In this document: positions 36,528 to 50,093 of the stretch, in pieces | Layout of the letters: each line of letters opens with the position of its first letter | How positions within the stretch are numbered: position 1 is the stretch's first letter | Assembly (NCBI GenBank): GCA_026120185.1 | Contig: JANUWF010003380.1 | Location: 69,501-133,500 of the forward strand | DNA: 64,000 nt | From: Voacanga thouarsii | Taxonomy: Eukaryota > Streptophyta > Magnoliopsida > Gentianales > Apocynaceae | Direction: 5' to 3' | Program-made: the position numbers and the translations under genes | Notes under the pieces: model-generated | What the model saw: only the letters and a program-made list of their open reading frames with translations | Databases searched by the model: none | Told to the model about the DNA's origin: nothing

Positions 36528-38796
36528 CTTTCAATGCCAAACAAGGAATAAATCTCCTCGCACATTTTTTTCCTTTTGAGGGTTATTCAAACTTTTAAAT
36601 ACACTAGAAAAAAGATATTTATTTTTTATTAAAATTAGCTCAGCTTAATAAAGTTTAAATAAATATAATATATAAGACTTATTAGTCAGCAAACAAGAGC
36701 TTATTGGTTGATATGTGACATTTGTGAGCATATGCAAGAGACTTGTAGGTTAGGTTCAATGGATATTTCTATTTTACTCCCTTTTGTTGGAAAGGAGTTT
36801 AATCAATATGATTTTCAAGAGTGCATGGCATGTACTCTGTTTTATCCAGAATTTTTTAACTGTTATGAAATGTTTAAGGTCACTCTATAGTTTGATACTC
36901 AAAAACCAAAATGTAGGGTTTTTTATATTTGCAACCTTTGCTTATTGGAGCTTTGATTGGCATTTGACAACCCTTGTTTTCAACTGTTAAAAAAAGATAA
37001 TTGTTGGAAACTCTCTTTGATGGTGATTTAGTATTTAATTCGAATTAGCCTTTCTTGGGTTTAGAGATAATAGAATCCACATAGAGGAAGATAGGGCTTG
37101 GTTAAGAAGACTATCATACAGGTACGTCGTACCATATTAAAATTTTATATTAATAAAACTACTAGATATAAAAGCAGGAGGATGCATGATAAAGTTGGAT
37201 TTTTTTTATGTCTACAATCTGTTAATTACTTTTTTTCTTATTTATGTTAATATTTTGTTTTTTTGCTACTTGCCAATTCTTTGATTTGTTTAAAAGTTAA
37301 AATAGATGCTAAAATGGTCAAGAGTAAATGAGAAGAAATGTAAACTTATAGTAATGTTGTATCATCGGATTTCATAAACAAAAGAGCCATATGTTATATC
37401 ATTCATTTGAATTAAATATATTGGACAATTAGAAGGAAAGATTAGATACTATGACTTCTCATAACATCAAAATATTTTATTGAAAAGAAAAGGCTCTATT
37501 TAGTTTGTTGTTTATTGGTTTGTTTCATAAAACCTTAAAAGAAGACACGAGACATAATCACTTCAATATAACAATGATCAATTGTCTTATGTAGACATTA
37601 AAAATAAAGAAAATATAAGCTCATATGTGAGCTTTATGATTTCATAGAGTTTGGTTCACAAAATTAAGTAAGAAAACAATTTTTTTAGCAACAAATATTA
37701 TATATATATATATATTATAAGAATGCTTTAACTAATTTTATTAAGAATAAATCATTGTATGATAAAATATTTAAAAATTGTTATGATTAATATTTATTTA
37801 TAAATTTTATTAAATAATATTTTATTAAATTTATATTTAAAAAACGGCAAAATCACACATATATACATAAAAGAATGCTTTAAATAATGTTATTGAGAAT
37901 ATATCTGCATATGATAAAATGTTTGAAATTTTTATATAATTAATACTTATTTATAAATTTTATTAAATAATAAAAATTTTAAATTATATTTAAAGAACAG
38001 GCAAAATTTCTGTGCATTGTGTGAAGACGTCAACTAGTCCAAATCTAAAGTTGGAATGCGGGTGGAGTTGAGTTTTCAATCGAAGTGAGTTAAATAATAT
38101 TAGAGTGTATTAGTATACTTAATTTTTAATTTTTTAAATTCTATTGCGTAAAATTTTTTTATCCTAGAAATATTAATTAAAAAAGAAAAATTAAACATCA
38201 ATATATAAAATTTATTCGCCAATTGTATTTGTAATTTTTAAATACATTATTGTATATATTTTAATTTTAATTGATTTTATGAATTCATAATTAGTTTTTA
38301 ATTTGTATAATTATCTAAAAAATTTAAAAAAGACATAAAATAATTATTTAATTTAAGTTAAATTTTATAAAAACTGAATAAACTTGATATATAAATTAAT
38401 TATTATAAATATTTTAATTTATTCAAATTTTCGTATATTTAAAAAAAATACATTTGAGCTATATGAGAAAATACAATTGAGAAAAACCAGAAAATACAGT
38501 GGTTACCGCATCCCAACATGTAAACTAAAAGATAATTTTAGAATTATTTTATATTGTAGATACATCCCAAACGATGAAGGAATACTTAGAAAGCAGGTCA
38601 TCTCAACATGCCATTTGTCAATTTGCAACCTAATTTGAGCTATTTGCAACTTGCAAGTTTTACTCTCAGTAGTCTGAAAATTCATTTGCATTCCCGTTTC
38701 TAGCCCTAACCCCAAATTCGAAAATTGAACCGTAAGAGAGGAAAGGGAACCGGCAATAGATAGAACGAGAGAGAGAGAGAGAGAGCAGAGAGGCAG
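36526..38796. other. AT-rich intergenic region and LWD1 upstream sequence
   Basis: About 2.3 kb without a credible gene. It contains a diverged tandem duplication of about 145 bp: copies at about 37717-37860 and 37869-38005 share AAGAATGCTTTAA, ATGATAAAAT and TTATTTATAAATTTTATTAAAT. The last 130 bases before the LWD1 ATG are less AT-rich and include a (GA)n run (38767-38784), presumably 5' UTR. Short ORFs here are chance. Confidence 0.6.
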
Positions 38797-39837
38797 ATGG
38801 GGGTTAGCAGCGATCCCACTCAGGACGGGTCGGATGAACAACAGAGACGTTCGGAGATCTACACCTACGAATCTCCATGGCACATATACGCCATGAATTG
38901 GAGCGTCCGCAGAGACAAGAAATACCGACTTGCCATTGCCAGTCTCATGGAGCAGTACACTAACCGGGTGGAGATCGTCCAGCTTGATGACTCCAACGGC
39001 GAGATCCGCTCCGACTCAAATCTCTGCTTCGACCATCCCTATCCCCCTACCAAGGTCATCTTCATCCCTGACAAGGACTGCCAGAAGCCCGACCTCCTCG
39101 CCACCTCCAGCGACTACCTTCGCGTCTGGCGCGTCGCCGACGATGGCAGCCGGGTTGAGATTAAGAGCGTCCTCAATAACAACCGCAACAGCGAGTTCTC
39201 AGGACCTCTCACCTCCTTTGACTGGAATGAAGCCGAGCCCAAGCGTATTGGCACTTCTAGCATCGACACCACCTGTACCATCTGGGACATTGAGCGCGAG
39301 ACTGTTGATACCCAGCTAATTGCGCATGACAAGGAGGTCTACGACATCGCCTGGGGTGGTGTTGGCGTCTTCGCATCCGTCTCCGCGGATGGTTCCGTTA
39401 GGGTTTTTGATCTCCGTGACAAGGAGCACTCAACCATCATATACGAGAGCTCTGAGCCCGACACACCGCTCGTACGCCTTGGATGGAATAAGCAGGATCC
39501 TAGGTACATGGCCACCATTATAATGGACAGTGCCAAGGTCGTTGTCCTGGACATTCGTTTTCCTACGCTTCCAGTGGTGGAGCTGCAGAGACACCAGGCT
39601 AGCGTCAACGCCATTGCCTGGGCCCCCCACAGCTCTTGCCACATTTGCACAGCCGGCGATGACTCCCAGGCCCTCATTTGGGATCTCTCGTCCATGGGCC
39701 AGCCAATAGAGGGCGGACTGGATCCCATTCTGGCTTACACTGCTGGTGCGGAGATTGAGCAGTTGCAGTGGTCCTCCTCTCAGCCTGATTGGGTTGCTAT
39801 TGCCTTCTCCAATAAGCTTCAGATTCTGAGGGTATGA
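38797..39837 (+). CDS. LWD1: WD40 protein, LWD1/AN11 type
   Basis: WD-repeat scaffold. The Arabidopsis relatives LWD1/LWD2 sustain the circadian clock and promote CCA1/TOC1-class gene expression, and petunia AN11 supports MYB-bHLH complexes in anthocyanin control. This is an intronless 346-codon ORF, the same length I recall for LWD1. It starts [11 protein letters not shown]. The diagnostic block [18 protein letters not shown] is at about residues 19-36. WD-type repeats are visible at about residues 95-345, with clear examples [21 protein letters not shown] and [12 protein letters not shown]. Codon use is GC-rich compared with the surroundings, as in many highly conserved plant genes. It is separated from the importin gene by transposons and the EPRV. 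Distinguishing LWD1 from LWD2/AN11 by name is arbitrary here. Confidence 0.96.
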   Translation: MGVSSDPTQDGSDEQQRRSEIYTYESPWHIYAMNWSVRRDKKYRLAIASLMEQYTNRVEIVQLDDSNGEIRSDSNLCFDHPYPPTKVIFIPDKDCQKPDLLATSSDYLRVWRVADDGSRVEIKSVLNNNRNSEFSGPLTSFDWNEAEPKRIGTSSIDTTCTIWDIERETVDTQLIAHDKEVYDIAWGGVGVFASVSADGSVRVFDLRDKEHSTIIYESSEPDTPLVRLGWNKQDPRYMATIIMDSAKVVVLDIRFPTLPVVELQRHQASVNAIAWAPHSSCHICTAGDDSQALIWDLSSMGQPIEGGLDPILAYTAGAEIEQLQWSSSQPDWVAIAFSNKLQILRV

Positions 39838-41530
39838 CTGAATCATAATTTTCTGCGCACTGTAAAGTTGTTGGAGGAGCTCAAACACTCCCTAACCCGT
39901 TCTTGTAGTCTTCTCACTCGGTAGGAGTGCGTACTAGCTTTAATAGTAGTTCAATTTGTTATTGTTGCTGCTACTTTCTGTTTTGTATGTCGAGGACTAT
40001 ACGTTGTAGATTGAATTTGTGCTTTGCCTATTTCTTTCTCAACTGCAAGTTAGCTTTACAGATCATTTTGCGGAACATGGTCCTTCGAAACAATAGATGG
40101 AGAAACCCCATCAGTATCAATTATGGGCTTTCTGTTAGAGAATTCATGTAGCATTAGATTTTTCCATTCAAATACCAGAATTACATGCAAATACTTTAAT
40201 TTAGTTATTTTTTATGGAAATATTAAGATTGCACCCTGCATAAATCTATCTGGTTCAATGGCTATATGCGTCCTGTATGTTGGTGAGGCAAAAAGTCTTT
40301 GCCTTGATTTCTTTGAGCAAGTCTTGGTGACATAAATCAGAGTAAAATTTTTTTCCTTGCGGCAATTGTCTCCCCTTGTACCCTATCTCTTCGAATCTCT
40401 TTCTTTCAGATAAAAATGGAGGAGAGTAGGAAGAGTACTTCAGACAGTTCTCTTGGAATGATGACAGGTTCAGTCTAGTTTCTTTGTTGTCCTTGTACTG
40501 ATGACTAAAACACAAGCGTATAAACTTTTTATTGGGGATCTGAAGAGGTTGATCATGTGTTGTTACCTTCTTCTCTTTAAAACCGCAGGAGCACGCCAAT
40601 GTACAAAAGCTATTGCCAAAGTTGATTATCCTGGCGTAGCAGTATATTTGCCTAGCATTTTGCTCCGTCAAATCAAAGTTTTGATTTTCTTTGTTGTTCA
40701 TTATGTTTTCTGCCTTGTTCTTTACTCTCCGCATTTGGATTCTCATTGGTCCCCGCCCCCTTGATCATTCTTTTTGCTTTCTTGGCATTCTCATAATTGT
40801 CAGGATCTTCTTTTGACTCTTATTCTAAACTACTAAATAACTCTACTAGGGGATGCCAATTAAACTATTCAAGTTTGCAGGAACATTTGATGAGGCGACA
40901 TGGCATAATGCTACAATTTTTGTTAGCGTGGTAAAATGAAGTTGTTAGATCTCTAGCCGAGAGTGGACTTATGAATGCAGAACCTGTGATTGAAACTACT
41001 GGTGAGAGGGGGAAAAATGTTCACACGCTAAATTTATTAGAGAAAGGTGCTTTCTGGTTGCCCCAAGTATGCAAAACTGATTTAAAACCTTTTTCCTATG
41101 GGGCAGTTTAAATTGAAAAATTGAATAATCGAAATTTCATTTTTCAATTTAGTTTTTTTATTTTTCTTTTTATTTATGTTTCATGTCATGTATAATAGAC
41201 GTAAAATGTACTATATGGGAGTATTAAATATAATAATTTTAGTTTTATGTTATTTTATTATATTTTATTTATTGTTTTGGGATTATATTTTTTTTAGAGA
41301 AAATATTTTATTGTGAGTTTTTTTTCATTCTCGACAACAAGTACTCTACTCTCATCTTCGAGCCAAACACGTCCGTATTTACCAAACTACCAACAGCCCC
41401 ACCCGACTCAATTTGATATGATGACGACGGGGACCGCCGGATGATGAATACTAAAAGAGAAGGGCTGCAGGAGTACTGGGACACATGAATAAATTAAATA
41501 AAAACGCAGAGTTAACTAGCCGAAGAACGG
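39838..41530. other. intergenic: LWD1 3' UTR and ACS upstream region
   Basis: Holds the LWD1 3' UTR (extent unknown) and the ACS promoter and 5' UTR. 41100-41330 is strongly AT-rich. No other gene, repeat with clear ends or RNA gene was seen. Confidence 0.5.
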
Positions 41531-44500
41531 ATGGCCCTTCCATGTTTGAACTTGAACAACTATAGTAATACTAATATCGTCAACGCCGTTGGCGGTACTC
41601 CTACTAGAATTAATAATAGTTCGTCTTCCCCTTCCACTTCGATCCTCTCCAATTCTAAGTCTAAAGGCTATCAGTCTCCGTCGGAAGTCATCGCAAAGTT
41701 GCCGTTCCCGTTTTCTCATCGGCCTTCATCCTCGTTTGACTGCCATCGACGTAGCTATCATTCCCGATTTCGCCTTCCTGGTGACTGCAGGGCAATGGAA
41801 GAAGATCTCAGATCCTCTCCTTCTTCGTTTTCTACGACGAGTCCTAGGAAATCACTCAAGTCATCGGATCACCTTCGGCATGTGGAGTCATTGAGCACCC
41901 TGCCCAGCGGTGCCGGCCGCATATCCCGATTGAACGCCGTTATCTTAGGAGAGTCACTTGCTTCTGAGGAGGATGATCTTGTTTTCCCGAGCCAGGCTTT
42001 CTCCGCACAGGCTCACGTTCCCTCTCCCCACAAGGTTCTGTTTTCATTTCTTCTCATTACTACTGTGTTGTTTTTTGCGTTTTATTTCTAAATCCTTGCT
42101 GTTATATTTTTGTTTGGACAAATCCATCAAATGCGGCCATACAGTATTTGGAGATGTACACAAGGTCAATTGAGGACCCGTCTGGATTTTGGTCGGAAAT
42201 TGCCTCTGAGTTTTACTGGAAAAATAGATGGAACCAGCAGGTTTATTCTGAGAATCTCGATATTCGAAAAGGGAGCATCAAGATTGAGGTCCTTTCATTC
42301 ATTCTTTATTTTGTTTTTTTTATTTTTGTTTTTAATTCATCATTTCATTAACAAATTTTCTTCTTTTATCTTAAAAGATAAAAGAATATCCTGGATAGTT
42401 TTGCCATTTCAGTTAGTATTATTAAATCATTTTCTCTCTGTACGTTACTTACTGCCTGCACTTTGGTTCCTGGATAATAGTGGTTTAAAGGTGGTGTAAC
42501 CAACATATGCTACAACTGTTTGGATAGAAACATTGATTCTGGTAATGGTGACAAAGTTGCAATTTATTGGGAAGGAAATGAGCCTGGTTTCGATGGCATC
42601 TTAACTTACAACCAACTGCTCTCTAGGGTTTGTCAGGTGTTCTTCTTTTCCCGCTTATGCAAAAGATGCACATTTGCTTTTCTATTGCAATTTCTTCTGC
42701 CGGTAACGTAATGCTTTTTGGATTGATTGTCCTGCCAACAGCTTGCAAATTACTTGAAAGATGTAGGTGTCCGAAAGGGGGATGCAGTTGTGATTTATTT
42801 ACCCATGCTTATGGAGCTGCCAATTGCCATGCTGGCCTGTGCTCGTATTGGTGCAGTGCACTCGGTACTCAGTCCTTTTCCTGATCAATCCTTATCATAA
42901 CACTTCTGATATGAAAAGCATACTTTCTGAATCTGCCATTGATTGCATTCAGGTGGTTTTTGCTGGATTTTCTGCTGAATCACTAGCCCAGAGAATCATG
43001 GATTGCCAACCCAAGGTTGTGATAACTTGCAATGCTGTTAGGAGAGGATCTAAGGTCATCTATCTTAAGGAAATAGTTGATGCTGCTCTTGCAGAATCTG
43101 CCCGAAATGGCATAATCACAGGTGAGGAAATTAATGATATGATTGCAAGTTTGCAATTTCTGTCTTTTTATTAATTTGTTATTTTGCCCAATTCTTATGC
43201 ATGTGGGCTACTCACTCACTCCTTGTTGGAAAAGAAAAGAAAGAACATGAAATACGAGGAAAGGTTTGTGAACATGTGCTTGAATAAACAAGATCATATA
43301 TTCAATAAAGCACCTTATTCCTTTAATTAATAGCATTCTCTAGCCCATATGGTCTAAAAGTGCAGCAGCAACTCCTAGTATTAGTGATAGATGCTATATG
43401 CCACTGGATTTGTTGCTGTGTTCTGAAGATCAATGAGAAAGCTGGCTCTGCTGAAAGTGAGCTCACAGTTTTTTGGTATCTGATGGAGTGAACAGTTGGG
43501 GACGGATTACTTACTTTCAAAATACTGGCTGTTTGTATCCATATGTAAACACCTGGAGCAAGTCACATATCCTCCTTTTCTTTCTCTGCAATTGTTCTAA
43601 TACAGGTTGTTCAGAAATACTTGCGCTGATTCCACGTCGTGATTCTACAGTAGTTTTCTGAAGAAAAAGATGGTGCTGCTTTGGATGGTTGCAGAACTTG
43701 ACATCTATCTCAAGAGATGCCAAAACGATTTTAGACTTAACCATGTTTATTTGCTTTATATTAAACTTACGCAAATGACATAAGGGGATTTGACCATGTT
43801 TATTTGCATTATAAACTTTCTGCAACTAAGAAATTCTAAATAAAGATGTGTGATAATATATAAGGGGATTTGACCATGGTTTGACAAATACTTTGCTTAT
43901 TTGCTCCAGAATATCATTATGATTTTTGTTCTATTTCTTTCTTTTGCCTCTGGTTAAGTTCTTGTTTACATTTGAAAGATCTTAAAAAAGATGAGTGGTT
44001 TCTTACATAACATGTACCTTGCAGATGTATGCCTAACTTATGAAAATGAATCAGCTATGAAGAGAGAAACTACGAAGTGGCAGAATGGAAGAGATGTCTG
44101 GTGGCAGGTCAGGATGCTAAATAGCAGCGAGAATTGATTTTTTTTTTTTTTTTTGTTATGGACAGATTAAGCATTATTCAATCAGCAGCAGTTTTAAAAT
44201 TGCAATTTCTGCATTGAACTGTTGACCGACTACTGGAGGAATCTTTAGCCCTCTTTATGTACCTCTATACACATGCTGAAGCCTATATCATCATCAATGT
44301 ATAGGTTGTTTTTAAACTATTGACTGACTATTGGAGAAACCTTTGGTCCTCTTTATTTACCTCTATATATATGCTGAAGGCTATATCATCATTGATGTAT
44401 TGGTTGTTCTTGTTCCCCTCTTATTTGGATCAGACATCTTAGAGTATGATGTGTTTGTGACTTTGTTACTTGTTCTGTTTATTCATTTGAAACCTTTCTT

Positions 44501-47500
44501 TTTTGCTATCCTGAAGGATGTTGTTCCCAAGTATCCCTCTACATGTGCTGTGGAGTGGGTTGATGCAGAGGATCCACTTTTTCTACTCTATACTAGTGGG
44601 AGCACTGGAAAGCCCAAGGTACAAATGTTTGTGGAAACAGCAAAACACCTTCTCCTTTTCTTTATGGTTTCATTTCTCAAGAAATGCTTAATATAATCTA
44701 ATAGGGTGTCCTGCATACAACTGGAGGATACATGGTATACACTGCAACAACTTTCAAATATGCATTTGACTACAAGCCATCTGATGTTTACTGGTATTTT
44801 GAAATTCTAAGTTTCCTTTTCTTTGTACTTCTATCTTGTTCATCAGGGACTGTATTGGAATTACTGATAATTTTTTTGGGCTGCTGCATCTTTGATTCAG
44901 GTGTACAGCTGACTGTGGTTGGATTACTGGGCACAGCTATGTTACATATGGACCTTTTTTAAATGCAGCAACAGTCATAGTTTATGAAGGGGTAACCGTT
45001 GTGGATGCTTAGAAATTGAGATTATATTGTACAGAGGATCTTCTGTTTTATTTCAGTAATGTTTTCGTTACTAGAGTTCAGAAATTTGGTACTAAAAAAT
45101 ACTACGTCCGTCCCAACAAAATTGACCTACTTACTATTTTGGGTTGTCCTAAAAAATTTGACACTTTCCTTAAAAGGAAAGTTTTTACTATACAATTTAT
45201 TATAAAATAATCAATATACCCCACATATATTATTTTTATATCTTTAGATTTGACATAAAGTATTGTGAGACCTACATATTTTTTATTTTTATTATACTAT
45301 AATATATTATATTATTATATTTTAACTTTTACTTTTGCATAAAATATCGTGCCAAGTCAACCACTATCAATTTTAGTGGGACGGAGGGAGTAATTGTAAT
45401 TTGGATGTACTAATCCTTTTTTTAATTTATTTTTACAAAAACTTTTAATAACCACCAGTTGTTATTTCTTCCTTGCATAGTTTCCTCACTGCATACATAT
45501 AAATGTATATAGATGCACATTGATTTGACACACGAAGCTTCTGAAGTTGAAAACTCTCATGCTTCAGTTTTGCAAGACCAGTGACAAGCAGGATCTGTGA
45601 TCTAACAAGTCCCTATTTTTCCTGTAGGCCCCAAACTATCCAAATCCTGGCCGCTGTTGGGACATTGTTGACAAATACAAGGTGTCAATATTCTACACTG
45701 CACCCACATTGGTGCGCTCTCTTATGCGTGAAGGAGATGAGGCAAGGATATAATAAGCTATTTTGTATAGAAAACTGTCTGGTTTCGTCTTATTTCACAG
45801 TTTTTTTCACATGCTATGGAAAGATATAGCATGTGCTGTACGCGTGAAAGCTGATTCATATTTTTCTACTGGTCTTCTTCAAAATTAATTTCAAAACAAG
45901 ATGTGAAACGCAGTTGAGAGACAGTACAAGATTGAAGAATGCAGAAAAGTATGTGCTAACATCATGTTTAATTACTTCCAAATAAGTGCGAGCAAAACCT
46001 ATGAAGAGGAAAACATAAGGTTTGGAGAAGCTCTTCTGGCTCTGTGGATTACTGTGATGAGATTGGGAGGTGATGGTCTTGAGAGGGAGAGAGAGCTCAG
46101 ACTTCAATGCTTTTATGTGATATTTAAATTTCAGCTTTCAGACTATGAGATCCTCGTAGATTACAAACGTACTTCTGATGCTGAGAATCTTCAAGGAACC
46201 ATTATTAGGTAGTAGGCTGTTAGAATTGCAGGACTTGGTCTGTTGTACAATTGTATATTGCCCAACTCAAAAAGAAGTTCAATGTTTTGCAGATTGAGTT
46301 GTCAGGGTATAGCCCGTTAAAGTGACCTGCATGGGGTGAGTGGAATGACATGTTAGAGGTTTGAATCTTGCCAACCAGAATCCCTGAATTATCTGGTAGT
46401 TGCTTATGTCAGCCTACTAGATGCCCTGAGCTTGGTAGCTTAGGGTGGGGTACAAGAGCTCCTACCTTTGCCTATGCCTAGCCATCAAAATAGGAATTTT
46501 CATTTTTCCAGGTGGACAGACTATGCTGGTCTGGCCAGATTTGGTTTGAACTCTCATGTTAATCAAATAAGTTTGCATGCGTTTTTATGCCTGTTTAAGT
46601 TCTCTTCTGTCCTTCAAGTTACTGAATGCATACGAGCCATCTCTGGTTTTGCTGCTTGCTTCTTGCGTGGTGCTACCCAGAATGTATTAAAAATTTCTAG
46701 TGCCATCAATCATGTAATATATGTGTTCTGTTACCTTATGAAAAATGTGTTCTTGCATACCAATAAATTGGACTGGAGGATACCATCCTTCTTTATATGG
46801 ATTCTAATGGATATCATCTTTCAAATACACATATTAATCTCTTTTTTGATAATTGCACAGTATGTCACCTCCTATTCACGCAAATCTTTACGAGTTCTAG
46901 GAAGCGTGGGTGAGCCTATTAATCCAAGCGCATGGAGGTTCTTGTCTTTGTAGCTTTATATTCTTTTCCTTGTCGAAATGTTTCAGAAGCTGTAGACCTA
47001 TTTCATTTATTATTGTTATTATTATTATTTTTTTGGGAGGCACCAGGTGGTTTTTCAATGTAGTTGGTGATTCAAGGTGCCCTATATCTGACACTTGGTG
47101 GCAAACAGAGACTGGTGGCTTCATGGTAGTTTTCTTCATGTTTCCTTTTCATCTTATTATCAGAAAATCAATCCAATATGGAACTTGAGTGGCCACTAAT
47201 ATCTCGCAGATTACTCCTTTACCTGGTGCTTGGCCACAGAAACCCGGTTCCGCAACTTTCCCCTTTTTCGGGATTCAGGTATTTTTCAGCACAGACTAAA
47301 TTGCAGAGATATCTTGAAATGATTCTCCACTGAGATGAGTACATATGTGAAAAACATGTTAACATCTTAATTTTCTTCACCCTATCCTCTTTTTAACATT
47401 TGTTTCTAAGAACTAATGGTAGCTAACTAGTTTAACTGGAAAGTTTGGAAACTTATATTGGAATTTATGTGCTATCATTATCAACAAGTGTAATCGAGGC

Positions 47501-50093
47501 AGATGACATATCATGTTCATCCTGTGATCTGGATTGGATACAGCCTGTAATTGTGGACGAGAAAGGTGCTGAAATTGAAGGGGAGTGCAATGGGTATTTG
47601 TGTGTGAAAAGCTCATGGCCTGGAGCATTCCGAACTCTTTATGGGGACCATGAAAGATATGAAACTACCTACTTCAGTGCCTTTCCTGGCTATTACTTTA
47701 CTGGTGATGGCTGCAGCAGGTAGTTCACACATATTATGTAAATTTCCTGCTTTATAGACTTCTCCCTTTGCTGAAATAAATGCATAGCCCTTACAAGCAT
47801 TAGGCGTTACTCAATTGTCATATGACAACATATTTCAGGGACAAGGATGGTTACTACTGGCTTACTGGAAGAGTTGATGATGTAATTAATGTCAGGTATT
47901 TAAGTTGTCGTCTCTTTCATGTTGTGGAGATTATTTAAATTCTATTTTGTATATTTTTCTTTCTGCAGAAAATAATTAACACATTCATCTTGTTGACCCC
48001 AACGTTGTTGTCATTTTATTTGTTTTTCTCACCGTGTAGTGGACATCGCATTGGAACAGCCGAAGTGGAATCTGCTTTAGTTTCACATCCTCAGTGTGCT
48101 GAAGCTGCTGTTGTTGGTTTTGAGCATGAGGTACCTTTTCTGTGGTGTCAGACTCGTATTTTGCTTGTCTTATTTTTAACTGCTTTTTATTGCCATGATC
48201 TGTTAGGTTAAGGGACAGGGCATATATGCATTTGTCACTCTGGTGGAAGGAGTTCCCTATAGTGAAGATCTCCGTAAGAGTCTTATTCTGACAGTGCGGA
48301 ATCAGGTACCTTGAAATTTTCAATCTCACCTTTTTCTGTAGAGATTTCTGTTTAGCCTGGTTTGCTCTGCTTTATCTGTTGGACAAACCGTTACAAAAAG
48401 CGGTGTTGGAAGTATAAGGACCGAACCTATTCCTGGTGGAAGGATCTACTTGATTAACAGACGTACAAGTTCATTTAGTCATATAGATAACTCAATTAAG
48501 TATTTAAGATCAATTAATTAGGTATTGATTTAATTAAGTAGATTTAATAATAGATAATGAGAGGTATTTAGTTATTTTAGTCTCTTTAATAATGACTTCT
48601 TGTTATCACATAATTAATTAAGATATATTGAAATTTTGTTATGAATTTTTTGAGTCCAATGAAAGTTAAAAGTTTGACGATATTATTATTAATAATAAAT
48701 ATAGTAACAAAATAAATTATAAATTAAATATTCAGAATTTAGTGTTCACATGTTACCTTTATCAAATAGGCTTTAGACTATTGTCCAGCAAATAAACCAA
48801 GAGTAAACGAAATCGAATTTCACAATGGTTGGTTCCCTCTAGCGTTGTATTCGAACACGAACGAACCGAGCATTACATTTTCGAGTTCGAGTTCGAATAT
48901 AATCGAATGCTGTTCGAGTTCGTTCGTTTATTATTCGAGTTCGTGTTCGAGTTCATTTAAGTTCGAGTTCGAAAAACTCAATTAACGTTCGAGTTCGAAT
49001 TGTTCGAGTTTGTTTACTTTATATTTTTTATTTTAAAATTTATAAAAATAATAATTCAAATTTTAATTAAAAATAATTGAATATTATAATATTAAATAAA
49101 TATATAATAATATTATTAATATTAATATTAATATTATAATTATAATATAAGATTTATTCTTAATAAGTCTTAATATTATAAAATATAAATAAAATAATTA
49201 ATAAAATATATATATAATATGTTCGCGAACGTTCGAATATGTTCGTGAACATGTTCGAGTTCGTTCGTTTATTATTCGAGCTCGAGTTCGTGTTTGAGTT
49301 CGTTCGTTTATTAAACAAACGAGTTTTATTCGAACACGAACGAATTTGAACGAGCTTTTGTTCGTGAACGTTCGGTTCGTTTACAACTCTAGTTCCCTCA
49401 CGATCGGTTTAAAGGTAGAGAACACGGTAATAATAGTAAAGCTCTTTTTGGGTATACCTGGTTAACATAGACGCAGTGCCACGGTCGCCCTTTGTTCAGT
49501 AAATAAACCAGAGTGAAATGAAATAAAATTCAAAACGAATTGTTTGCCTACCCATTAAATGTTATAGTTGGAGAACATGGTATCCTTTAGCTCCTCCTGG
49601 AGAACAAATTCCATGGTTAATTTGTGTATTTTTCCCTTTTGATCATGCTTGAGATTGCATCTTCATATGGTTCTAATGGTATCATTTCATAAACTGGAAA
49701 AAAAATATCCGTAGAAGGACAAGATTGAAGTGCATTGAGTCTGCTGGGATTCGCAAATGAATGCCTTCTACTCTGAGCCTCTTCTTTCAGCTTTGTCTCA
49801 CAATTTAACTGCATCATGACAATCAGTCACCATAGAGCAGTTCTCCACAGTGACTTGTTGTAAAAAGTAAGTGCTAGATGTTCTAACGCTCCAACATCAT
49901 ATGTCAGATTGGAGCATTTGCAGCTCCTGACAAAATTCACTGGGCGCCTGGTCTTCCAAAGACGAGGAGCGGAAAGATAATGAGAAGAATTTTAAGGAAA
50001 ATTGCTTCCAGACAACTAGATGAGCTTGGGGACACAAGCACGCTTGCAGAACCTAGTGTTGTTGATCAGCTTATTGGACTTGCTGATTGCTGA
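41531..50093 (+). CDS. ACS: acetyl-CoA synthetase, plastid (AMP-forming)
   Basis: Converts acetate, ATP and CoA to acetyl-CoA, in plastids feeding fatty-acid synthesis. Exons: 41531-42034, 42145-42288, 42481-42636, 42742-42864, 42953-43121, 44025-44107, 44517-44618, 44705-44793, 44901-44991, 45628-45741, 46861-46937, 47047-47125, 47210-47278, 47544-47719, 47839-47895, 48040-48130, 48207-48305, 49908-50093. All phases join, giving 802 residues. Introns are GT-AG except the one after 45741 (GC-AG). Motifs: P-loop [11 protein letters not shown] at about residue 418, [10 protein letters not shown] at 566-575, TGD at 653-655, [13 protein letters not shown] at 669-681, and the adenylation lysine in SGKIMRR at residue 764. 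The first about 90 residues are Ser/Pro/Arg-rich with few acids, as in a transit peptide, about 60 longer than Arabidopsis ACS as I recall it. A second in-frame ATG at 41795 would give a 714-residue form. Introns contain MITEs. Confidence 0.95.
45105..45390. repeat. Stowaway MITE in ACS intron
   Basis: Left end CGTCCGTCCCAACAAAATTG and right end (reverse complement) CTCCCTCCGTCCCACTAAAA, bounded by TA (45103-45104, 45391-45392). The interior is AT-rich. It lies in the intron between exons 9 and 10 of ACS. The left terminus lacks the usual first few bases. Confidence 0.82.
48840..49391. repeat. hAT-type MITE in ACS intron
   Basis: 552 bp with terminal repeats TAGCGTTGTA / TAGAGTTGTA and a perfect 8-bp target duplication GTTCCCTC (48832-48839, 49392-49399). 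Both arms are packed with CGAACACGAACGAAC and TTCGAGTTCGA motifs in opposite orientation, separated by an AT-rich core, so the whole element can fold back. No transposase. Confidence 0.88.

Noticed and set aside
39339..39888. Minus-strand ORFs of 129 and 152 codons
   Set aside because: Shadows of the GC-rich LWD1 coding sequence.
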